A stretch of 64,000 nt of DNA from the NCBI GenBank assembly GCA_021775315.1, contig JAJFIC010000052.1, forward strand, positions 62,001 to 126,000, in the 5' to 3' direction. This DNA comes from Paracoccaceae bacterium (GTDB lineage Bacteria; Pseudomonadota; Alphaproteobacteria; Rhodobacterales; Rhodobacteraceae). The position numbers and the translations under genes are program-made. Below are positions 7,519-15,328 of this stretch, in pieces. The notes beneath the pieces are model-generated. The model was not told the origin of the DNA and did not search any database. It saw only the letters and a list, made by a program, of their open reading frames with translations. Position 1 is the stretch's first letter. Each line of letters starts with the position of its first letter.

Positions 7519-9423
7519 TTAGGTCGGGATTTGATCGTCTACTGGTAGTTTTCCGGCTTTCCTGACGTCGCCAACCCGAACTGTTCGCCCTGTTCTGTCA
7601 AAATTTTCCAGCAAGGCCAACGCATATTTTCGGCTGGTTCCCAGAAGGGTGCGAAAATCCCCGGCGCTGATTTTGCCGTGATGCCCTAGATGCGCATCAA
7701 GCAACTCGATTGCCTTGTCCATGGCAGACGCCGAGAATGCCAGATTGTGGCTGATGCGGACCAGTTCGCCGCGTCGCTCCAGAAAGGCAACAATCGCGTT
7801 CAGGTCTTTGTCCTTTTCATCCAGCAGGGGTGGTGAAAATGGTGCCAGAGTCAGGGTTTCAAGCAGATCTGCCGCCCGATCCTGTTCAGCCGTCGTCAAA
7901 GCCGCGAGGTGGTCTGGCAGGGCCAGTTCCGGGCCTTGTCGGGTGAGTAATCCAGCCTCAACCACGCGATCGGTCAGTGCGCGAAACAGCTTCAAATCCG
8001 TGCCGGGTGCGATCTGCGCTCGCAGCATTTCAGCGTTCTGACCATTGGCAGAGGGTTGGGATTTGTGAAACATGGCCAAATTTGTGGTGAGGGTTTGGTT
8101 GAAGCCGTTCAATTCTTCAACGCTGGAAACCCACAGGTCCGAGCCGACGGCGATCTCAACCAGTGAGGTGCCCTTAGCAGCCATCGCGCGCAACGCGGCC
8201 AAAGTCACATTCAGACGAAAACAGAGTTCCGGCGCAAGCATTGCAAGGTCGCCGGTTGCGATCATTCCTTTGGCCGCTCCGATTGTATCACCCGCGCTGG
8301 AAGCCGCAAGAAACGCCAATTTTGCCGGATCGTCAACGCGGGTTTTGACGGCGACCGGATCAAGAACGCGACCACCGCCCAAAGTGTGTTCGGCCTGTTC
8401 ATCGCGGATCACGAACCGGTCGCGGGCCATGACCTGCATCGGTTCGCTGACCGTGATTTGGGCGAATTGGGGCTGGTTGTCGCCATCGTCCAGACGCTTG
8501 CCAAGCCGAACCACGCGGCCATGTCGTTCGGCGGTGCCAAGGTGCAGGCGCAGGCGTTGGCCGGATTTCAAATCTCGGCTGGCCAGATCGGACAGGTGCA
8601 ATTCAACATCAAAGCGATCCGAAACGCGGGCTATTGTCGGCGCGCAGGCGACGTCGCCTCGGCTGATATTGTGCCGGTCGATGCCGGTCAGGTTGATGGC
8701 AAGCCGTTGGCCGCTTTTTCCGCACTCGATATCGATGCCGTGGCTTTGCAAGCCGCGCACCCGACCGACTGCATCGCCCGGCACAATGACGATTTCGTCA
8801 CCTTTGGATACAGCCCCGGAAATCATGGTGCCGGTGACGACGACGCCGCGACCCTGAATGGTAAAAACCCGGTCAATCGGCATGCGAAACACGCCAATCG
8901 TGCGGTGCTCGGTATCAGGGTTAAGCAGTTCCGCTATGCGTGTTTTCAAAGCGGCAATGCCAGCGCCGGTTTTTGACGAAACGAAAAGCACTTCGGAGGT
9001 TTCAAAGGCGCTGTGATAAACCAGCAAGTCTATTTCCTCGGAAACCTCAGCTAGTCGCACAGGCTCAACCAGATCCGACTTGGTGACGACAAAAATTGCC
9101 CGACCGACGCCCAACGCACGCAGAATGGCGAAATGTTCCTCGGTTTGTGGCATGACGCCGTCATCGGCTGCGATCACAAAAAGCACCAGATCAATGCCAT
9201 GCGCGCCGGCCACCATATTGCGAATGAAACGCTCGTGACCCGGTACATCGACAATCCCGACCTGTTGGCCGTCCGGCAGCGTGAAATGCGCGAAACCAAG
9301 ATCAATCGAAATGCCGCGTTCCTTTTCGGCAGGCAAATTGTCGGTGTTCAGACCTGTTAACGCCTGTACCAGCGCCGTTTTGCCGTGGTCAATATGCCCT
9401 GCTGTTCCGATGACAAACGCCAT
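7519..9423 (-). CDS. selB: selenocysteine-specific elongation factor SelB
   Basis: Translation factor of 634 residues, normal for bacterial SelB. It delivers Sec-tRNA to UGA codons and binds the mRNA hairpin after the UGA. The N-terminal GTPase has GTAGHIDHGKTALV (P-loop), DVPGHERFI (G3) and TKSD (G4), followed by EF-Tu-like beta domains. The C-terminal third is the winged-helix region that binds SECIS RNA. It is divergent from selA across 74 bp, so one short promoter region serves both directions. selC follows immediately on the same strand. Highly confident from motifs and context. Confidence 0.97.
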   Translation of the reverse strand: MAFVIGTAGHIDHGKTALVQALTGLNTDNLPAEKERGISIDLGFAHFTLPDGQQVGIVDVPGHERFIRNMVAGAHGIDLVLFVIAADDGVMPQTEEHFAILRALGVGRAIFVVTKSDLVEPVRLAEVSEEIDLLVYHSAFETSEVLFVSSKTGAGIAALKTRIAELLNPDTEHRTIGVFRMPIDRVFTIQGRGVVVTGTMISGAVSKGDEIVIVPGDAVGRVRGLQSHGIDIECGKSGQRLAINLTGIDRHNISRGDVACAPTIARVSDRFDVELHLSDLASRDLKSGQRLRLHLGTAERHGRVVRLGKRLDDGDNQPQFAQITVSEPMQVMARDRFVIRDEQAEHTLGGGRVLDPVAVKTRVDDPAKLAFLAASSAGDTIGAAKGMIATGDLAMLAPELCFRLNVTLAALRAMAAKGTSLVEIAVGSDLWVSSVEELNGFNQTLTTNLAMFHKSQPSANGQNAEMLRAQIAPGTDLKLFRALTDRVVEAGLLTRQGPELALPDHLAALTTAEQDRAADLLETLTLAPFSPPLLDEKDKDLNAIVAFLERRGELVRISHNLAFSASAMDKAIELLDAHLGHHGKISAGDFRTLLGTSRKYALALLENFDRTGRTVRVGDVRKAGKLPVDDQIPT

Positions 9424-9497
9424 GATGCCTGCATTCCCATGTTTCCGCCCGGATGGTTATTGCATAATGTAACCACAGCAAACGAGGGAAATTCGCA

Positions 9498-10904
9498 ATG
9501 GCAAAGCCCAGACCTGAAAATTCGGCCCGCCCGCCTTCGGTTGATGTCGTTTTGCGCGATGCTGCTTTCGCTGAATTGTTAACGCGTTTTGGCCATCAGG
9601 TCGTGCGGGATGCCATTCGATTGGAATTGGCAGAGATCCGCCAGAACGTGGGTGCGGTGGATACCGCGCCGGGTGCGATCCTGCAAGCGGTGCGCGCACG
9701 GGTTTCGCGTCGGATGGCGCCGAGCCTGAAACCCGTTTTCAACCTGACAGGAACCATCTTGCACACAAATCTTGGGCGCGCCCCTTTGCCGGATGTTGCG
9801 GTGCAGGCGATGGTGGCGGCTGCCGGGGCGGTTAATCTGGAATATGATCTTAAGACCGGAAAACGTGGGTCGCGCGACAGTCATCTGGCGGGATGGGTGC
9901 AGCAACTAACCGGGGCCGAGGCTGCAATCGTCGTGAATAACAACGCTGCCGCTGTTATGATGATGCTGAACACATTCGCGCTTGGCAAAGAGGTGATCGT
10001 TTCGCGCGGCGAGTTGATTGAAATCGGCGGGGCGTTCCGATTGCCGGATATCATGACGCGGGCCGGGTGCATCCTGCGCGAGGTTGGCACCACAAACCGC
10101 ACGCATCTTAAGGACTATCAAGCGGCTGTTAATCCTTTGAGCGGTATGATCCTGAAAGTTCACACCAGCAATTACCAGGTACAGGGGTTCACAAAATCCG
10201 TGCCTGAACCTGAACTTGCAGCCCTTGCACGCAAGCACAATATTCCGTTTGCGGTGGATCTGGGCAGTGGCACGCTTCTGGATTTGACGCGGTTCGGGTT
10301 GCCGTATGAGACCACGGTGCGCGAGACATTAGAAAACGGTGCCGATCTGGTCAGCTTTTCCGGTGACAAGCTGCTGGGTGGCCCGCAGGCAGGCATCATT
10401 GCCGGTCGGGCTGATTTGATTGCCCAAATCGCTGAAAACCCGATGAAACGCGCGATGCGTCTGGATAAGATCACGATTGCAGCCCTTGACGCGGTTTTGC
10501 GGCTTTACGCAAACCCCGACCAATTGGCCAGCCAAGTACCGACATTGACGGCCCTGTCCCGGTCAAGTGAGGACATCAAGGCGCTGGCGGGACGATTGCA
10601 GCCCTTGCTTGCAGAGGCATTAGCCGGGCAGGCTGTGGTCGAGGTTCTGTCTTGCCACAGCCAGATCGGCAGCGGTGCTTTACCGGTCGATTTGCTGGAA
10701 AGCTATGCGTTAGGTTTACGACCGATTGGCGAGGGCGACAAGGCCCTGCGTCGTCTGGCGGCGGCCTTGCGTGATTTGCCGTGCCCGGTCATCGGGCGTA
10801 TCAGCAATGGCCAGGTAATTCTGGATTTACGGGCTTTGTCGGATGAACCTGCTTTCAGCGTGCAATTGGGGCAGGTGGCCGCCTGCCTGCGCGCGGCCCG
10901 CTGA
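9498..10904 (+). CDS. selA: L-seryl-tRNA(Sec) selenium transferase SelA
   Basis: PLP enzyme that converts Ser-tRNA(Sec) to Sec-tRNA(Sec) using selenophosphate; 468 residues, as in Escherichia coli. The PLP-binding lysine is in SFSGDKLLGGPQAGII at about residue 295. The substrate-domain segment GTILHTNLGRAPLP and EVGTTNRTHL are typical. The start at 9498 follows a GAGGGA ribosome site. selD follows after 103 bp on the same strand, so the two enzymes making Sec-tRNA and its selenium donor are probably co-transcribed. Confidence 0.97.
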   Translation: MAKPRPENSARPPSVDVVLRDAAFAELLTRFGHQVVRDAIRLELAEIRQNVGAVDTAPGAILQAVRARVSRRMAPSLKPVFNLTGTILHTNLGRAPLPDVAVQAMVAAAGAVNLEYDLKTGKRGSRDSHLAGWVQQLTGAEAAIVVNNNAAAVMMMLNTFALGKEVIVSRGELIEIGGAFRLPDIMTRAGCILREVGTTNRTHLKDYQAAVNPLSGMILKVHTSNYQVQGFTKSVPEPELAALARKHNIPFAVDLGSGTLLDLTRFGLPYETTVRETLENGADLVSFSGDKLLGGPQAGIIAGRADLIAQIAENPMKRAMRLDKITIAALDAVLRLYANPDQLASQVPTLTALSRSSEDIKALAGRLQPLLAEALAGQAVVEVLSCHSQIGSGALPVDLLESYALGLRPIGEGDKALRRLAAALRDLPCPVIGRISNGQVILDLRALSDEPAFSVQLGQVAACLRAAR

Positions 10905-11007
10905 CAACCGCCTGATAAATAATTGAACAAGAATGCGAATTTATGGCTGGTTGCAGTATCTGTTTGCCCGTAACAAAGATCCAAACCCTTAGCCGAAAGG
11001 AGCAAAA

Positions 11008-12051
11008 ATGGACCCGATCCGCCTAACCGCACTCGCCCATGGTGGTGGTTGAGGCTGCAAGATTGCTCCAGCGTTGCTGGAGGAGATCCTCAGCACTCTG
11101 CCCCGGCAGATAACCGACCCGGCAATGCTTGTTGGGCTGGAAACAAAAGACGACGCGATTGTTTATCAGATTGATGATGACAAGGCTGTTGTGGCGACCA
11201 CTGACTTTTTCATGCCGGTCGTTGACGACCCTTTTGATTTTGGTGCCATCGCTGCGGCCAACGCGCTGTCTGACGTTTATGCGGTCGGCGGGCGACCGAT
11301 TTTTGCGCTTGCGGTGGCGGGTATGCCGACGGCAAAATTGTCGCCTGAAGTCATCGGGCAAATTCTGGCGGGCGGTGCTGATATGGCCGCCAAGGCCGGG
11401 ATCATCGTTGGCGGCGGGCATTCCATTGACAGCCCTGAACCGATTTACGGTCTGGCAGTCGTCGGTCTGGTGCACCCCAAACAGATCAAGCGCAACTCGA
11501 CAGCAAAGGCTGGCGATGTCCTGATCCTTGGCAAAGCGCTGGGTGTCGGGATATTGAGCAACGCGTTCAAGAAAGGTGAATTATCTGCGGCGGATTACGC
11601 CCAGATGATGGCCAGTACGACTAAACTGAACGCGATCGGGGCCGATTTTGCCCCGATTCCGGCTGTTCATGCCATGACCGACGTGACGGGGTTTGGCTTG
11701 CTTGGGCATTTGACGGAAATCTGCGAAGGCTCGGGCCTGACGGCTGAACTGGTGCTTGGCGATGTGCCGCTGCTAAGTTCCGCGTTGCCTTTTGCCCGCG
11801 CGGGCCTGAATACCGGTGCAGGCACGCGAAATCTTGAGGCGTTTGGCGGTGCCGTGGACCTGCCCGCCGGATTGCCGCAGTGGCATCGCAACTTGCTGTT
11901 TGATCCACAGACATCCGGCGGCCTGCTGGTGGCGGTTGCGCCTGAAATGGCCCAGCAGGTTCTAGCGATGTTTCATGCGCAGGATTACGGCACGGCGGCG
12001 GTAATCGGATCCTTGCGTGAAGGTGATCCTGAAATCGTGGTGACGGGTTAG
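11008..12051 (+). CDS. selD: selenide, water dikinase SelD (itself a selenoprotein, Sec15)
   Basis: Makes selenophosphate from selenide and ATP for both SelA and MnmH. The true start is ATG 11008, behind a strong AAAGGAG site. Reading on gives HGGG-U-GCKI, where codon 15 is TGA (11050-11052) at the position of the catalytic Cys/Sec of SelD. Lys18 follows, as in the family. Downstream are the ATP-site and PurM-like segments, for example GGGHSIDSPEPIYGLAVVG and HAMTDVTGFGLLGHL. The full length is 347 residues. A gene finder that treats TGA as stop would start at 11074 and lose the active site. A perfect hairpin at 11066-11082 supplies the SECIS. Confidence 0.95.
11066..11082 (+). promoter_or_regulatory. 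bacterial SECIS hairpin of selD
   Basis: CTCCAGC-GTT-GCTGGAG forms a perfect 7-bp stem with a three-base loop whose first base is G, beginning 14 nt after the UGA at 11050-11052. Position, size and loop G match the bacterial SECIS recognised by SelB. It lies within the coding sequence. Confidence 0.85.
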
Positions 12052-12052
12052 T

Positions 12053-13240
12053 CTAAAGCCCCAGCTTATCGACCCATTCGCCCGGAACGATGAAATTCGC
12101 GATTAAACGCCGCCCCTTGTCCTCGCTGGTCAAAAACTCTGCCCGCAATGTCGTCAAGGCCTGTCCGGCAAGTGTTGATCGCCAGAACCAATCATTGAGC
12201 GGAGCAGAGGCAACCGAATGTGTGACAACACTCGCGGCCTCAATATAGAGGGTCTTGAGGTCATCAATGGCAAAGCGGATCACCTTGGATGACACACGCT
12301 TTTCGCCCAAGGATACGCCATCCAGCAGATTGCTGATCAGCGTGGCGACAGCGTCGGGTGAAAGGTCGGCATTGCCAAAACTGGTGCGCCCCCGTGTGCT
12401 TTGCGCCGCCTCGAAATGGCGTTTGAGCACTTCAAATTCACGCATCAAAGCCCTCCCGGTGACCGGTTGATCCCTTGGCGGTAGATCAAACGGCGCGCGC
12501 CAGACGGCACCAGAACGTTGCCCTAGATCGGGATAATCGACCAAAACCGGTTCCGGGCCCGCGTGATCCAGCAACGCCAACGCTTTTTCCAGCACATCGG
12601 TCTGGCCTTTGACATCACCGGCATCCCCCAGCGGGCGGCCCAATTCAAACGGCACAAACAACGCACGCGGTGGTCGCATGACCTCACTGTGCAGCCGTAT
12701 CAGGCTGACCACGACGGTTGGGATACCAGCGGCTTCAAGACTGTGGGCCAGCGCGCACACGGCGCGCGTACAATGTGGTCAGACCGGAACCAACAGGACC
12801 GCGTCGACCTGATCGGCCTTTAACATTCCGGCAACCTGTGCCGCCTCGTTTTCCATCTCGGCAGGGTCGGTCGCCCCCATAAAGGAATAATGCCGCGCCG
12901 CAAGTGACCCGATTTTCCCGCATTCGGCCATTTCGGCCAGTCGTTCCAGCGGTAAAACCACGTTCAGATCCTGCATAAATCCGGTGCGGTCGTAATTGAT
13001 TGAAATATGGCTCATCAGCACGTCATTGGGGGCTGTGCCTGTGGATATGGTTCTGAAATCATGTGCGCCCAAACCAAACCGCGCCTGGGTTCTTTCGTTC
13101 AACCCAGCGGTCGAAATGACCGCAACCCGGCGGCTTTTCACAGGTGGCCCACCGACAAACGGCGTGGTTTCAAAATGCTGGCAAGGCAGCTTTTCGATCG
13201 AGGCGCGCGTGCGTGGTGGGATGTCTTTCAGATGGGCCAA
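12053..13240 (-). CDS. GrdB-like selenoprotein (glycine/sarcosine/betaine reductase selenoprotein B family), Sec154
   Basis: Two frame-matched segments (13240-12782 and 12778-12053) are separated by one TGA at 12781-12779. Together they form a 395-residue protein of the selenoprotein B family. Around the UGA the sequence reads LLVPV-U-PHCTRAV, a U-x-x-C redox pair. The C-terminal half has RPPRALFVPFELGRPLGDAG, a family hallmark. Start set at TTG 13240 (AHLKDIPPRTR); an ATG at 13294 would add 18 unfamiliar residues. The GrdA, GrdC/D and GrdE partners of clostridial glycine reductase are absent, so the role is probably a stand-alone redox reaction, not glycine reduction. It is convergent with selD (stops 1 bp apart) and divergent from mnmH. 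Confidence 0.88.
12751..12767 (-). promoter_or_regulatory. probable SECIS hairpin of the GrdB-like gene
   Basis: On the minus strand, 11 nt after the UGA, GCGCGC-CGTGT-GCGCGC forms a 6-bp all-GC stem with a five-base loop. The location agrees with bacterial SECIS elements, although loop sequences differ between genes and alternative pairings of the repeated GC units are possible. Confidence 0.6.
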
Positions 13241-13348
13241 GGGGTGCTTTTGATTTGTTGCGTTCGTTTGGATTACAACACAGGTTCGGAACACTTTAAA
13301 CCAAATTCGTGCCTTTCAGCGCCGTCGCCAGTCAGGTAGTCATTCGCC

Positions 13349-14404
13349 ATGAGCTTTTCCTTGTCCAGCCTTTCAACGCTTGCAGGTTTGCCGTTCGACC
13401 AGATCATTGATGTGCGCGCACCGTCAGAATTTGCGTTGGATCATTTGCCCGGCGCGATCAACCTGCCGGTTCTTGATGACGATGAGCGGGCACTGATCGG
13501 CACCACCTATGTGCAAGTCAGCCGTTTTCGCGCCCGAAAACTGGGGGCGGCACTGGTGGCGCGAAATGCCGCGAGGCATCTGGAAGGCGCGCTTACCGAC
13601 AAAGACGGCAGCTACAAGCCGCTGGTTTATTGCTGGCGGGGTGGGCAACGGTCAAACGCGTTTGCCGTCATTCTGGCCCAGATCGGTTGGCGGGTTGAGG
13701 TGCTGGAAGGTGGCTACAAGTCCTATCGCCGGTTGGTTGCGCAGAGCCTGTATGACACCGAATTCCCAGCGCCGGTTGTGGTTCTTGGCGGCAATACCGG
13801 CACTGCAAAAACCGATCTTTTGATGCGGCTAAAATCCATGGGTGTGCAGGTTATCGACCTTGAAGGCCTGGCCAATCATCGTGGCTCGTTGTTTGGGCAT
13901 CGGCCGGGCGGTCAGCCGAGCCAAAAGGCCTTTGAGGGCATGCTGGCGGGCCAGATCGCAGCACTCGATCCGACAAAACCGGTAATGGTCGAGGCAGAAT
14001 CAAGCAAGATCGGGCGTCTGAACGTGCCGCCCAGCCTGTGGCGGGTCATGCTGAAAGCGCCGCGTATCGTGGTTCAGGCACCGCTGAAAAGTCGTGCGCA
14101 ATACCTGACGGCCGCTTACCGCGACGTTATCGAAGATCAACCCATGCTGCTGAAAACCATAGAAAAATTAAGACCACTACATTCCACTGACAGGATTAAC
14201 AATTGGCTGCTAATGGCCAAAGATGCAGCGTTTGAGGAATTGGCCTCCGAGTTGATGCTGTGTCATTACGATCCGCGCTACAAGAAACAGGGCGACACCG
14301 GCACCCCAACAGATGAAACGATCTTTTGCCTTGATGATCTGTCGCCAACCGGGCTTGATAGCGCGGCGGAACGTTTGGCCAAACAAGTGACCGGGGCCAT
14401 TTGA
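13349..14404 (+). CDS. mnmH: tRNA 2-selenouridine synthase MnmH (SelU/YbbB)
   Basis: Replaces sulfur by selenium at the wobble 2-thiouridine of certain tRNAs, using selenophosphate from SelD; 351 residues. An N-terminal rhodanese domain begins IIDVRAPSEFALDHLPGAINLP and carries the active cysteine in VYCWRGGQRS (about residue 95). The C-terminal half has a P-loop, GGNTGTAKTDLL, in which alanine replaces the usual last glycine. It starts 108 bp from the divergent GrdB-like gene. Its presence shows the organism uses selenium both in proteins and in tRNA. Confidence 0.95.
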   Translation: MSFSLSSLSTLAGLPFDQIIDVRAPSEFALDHLPGAINLPVLDDDERALIGTTYVQVSRFRARKLGAALVARNAARHLEGALTDKDGSYKPLVYCWRGGQRSNAFAVILAQIGWRVEVLEGGYKSYRRLVAQSLYDTEFPAPVVVLGGNTGTAKTDLLMRLKSMGVQVIDLEGLANHRGSLFGHRPGGQPSQKAFEGMLAGQIAALDPTKPVMVEAESSKIGRLNVPPSLWRVMLKAPRIVVQAPLKSRAQYLTAAYRDVIEDQPMLLKTIEKLRPLHSTDRINNWLLMAKDAAFEELASELMLCHYDPRYKKQGDTGTPTDETIFCLDDLSPTGLDSAAERLAKQVTGAI

Positions 14405-14438
14405 ACCGCTGCACGCAACGACCGCCAAAAGGGGTGTA

Positions 14439-15320
14439 ATGGCCAAGGTGGAACTTGAGAGCCGGATCAAAAACCTGCCCTTGTGGCAAGGCGACATTCA
14501 GATTGCACCGCTCGGCGGTGGCATCACGAATGTCAATTTCACGGTTCTTGACAGGCGCCGCAAATATGTCGTGCGTGTCGGTCAGGACATTCCCCAACAT
14601 CACGTCATGCGGTTCAACGAACTGTCCGCCAGTCGCGCCGCCCATGCCGCCGGATTGTCCCCCGCCGTGGTCTATGCAGAACCCGGCATCATGGTGCTTG
14701 ATTTCATAGACGGCGAAACCCTGACGGATAATTCCATTCGCACGCCTGAAATCCTCGCACGAATCATTCCGCTGGTCAGGTCCTGTCACAAAGACGTGGT
14801 CGGGCATCTGCGCGGGCCGGTCCTTATTTTCTGGGTGTTTCACGTATTGCGCGATTACGCAGCACAACTGGCCAGCTTGAACAGCCCGCATGCAACCCTT
14901 GCCCGTGATTTGCAAAAGACCGGGGATCGGCTGGAAACGGATGCCGGTCCGTTTGACATGGTTTTTTCCCATAACGATCTGTTGGCAGGCAATTTTCTGG
15001 ACGATGGGGATCGGCTGTGGCTGATCGACTGGGACTATGCGGGTTATAATTCGCCGCTGTTTGATCTTGGCGGGCTTGCGTCAAACAACGGGCTGGATCA
15101 GACGCAGGAAATTCACCTGCTGGAAAGCTATTTTGAAACAGCGCTGACTGATGATTTATGGCACCGGTATTCCGCGATGAAATGCGCGTCTTTGTTGCGC
15201 GAAACGCTGTGGAGCATGGTGTCCGAGCATATATCCGCAATTGAGTTTGATTACGCCGCCTATACGGCGGAAAACCTGCAACGATTTCGCGAAAGCTATG
15301 ATCTTTATCTGCAATCCTGA
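14439..15320 (+). CDS. choline/ethanolamine kinase-like phosphotransferase
   Basis: Kinase-fold protein of 293 residues in the LicA/choline kinase group. The glycine loop is LGGGITNVNF, the catalytic loop is VFSHNDLLAGNFL (about residue 181), and the metal-binding aspartate is in LIDWDYAGYN. Members phosphorylate choline, ethanolamine or similar amines. The next gene, a dimethylglycine/sarcosine dehydrogenase, starts 8 bp later, so the pair is an operon connected to methylated amine use. Phosphorylation of another alcohol is possible. Confidence 0.83.
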   Translation: MAKVELESRIKNLPLWQGDIQIAPLGGGITNVNFTVLDRRRKYVVRVGQDIPQHHVMRFNELSASRAAHAAGLSPAVVYAEPGIMVLDFIDGETLTDNSIRTPEILARIIPLVRSCHKDVVGHLRGPVLIFWVFHVLRDYAAQLASLNSPHATLARDLQKTGDRLETDAGPFDMVFSHNDLLAGNFLDDGDRLWLIDWDYAGYNSPLFDLGGLASNNGLDQTQEIHLLESYFETALTDDLWHRYSAMKCASLLRETLWSMVSEHISAIEFDYAAYTAENLQRFRESYDLYLQS

Positions 15321-15328
15321 GGGGCCAC

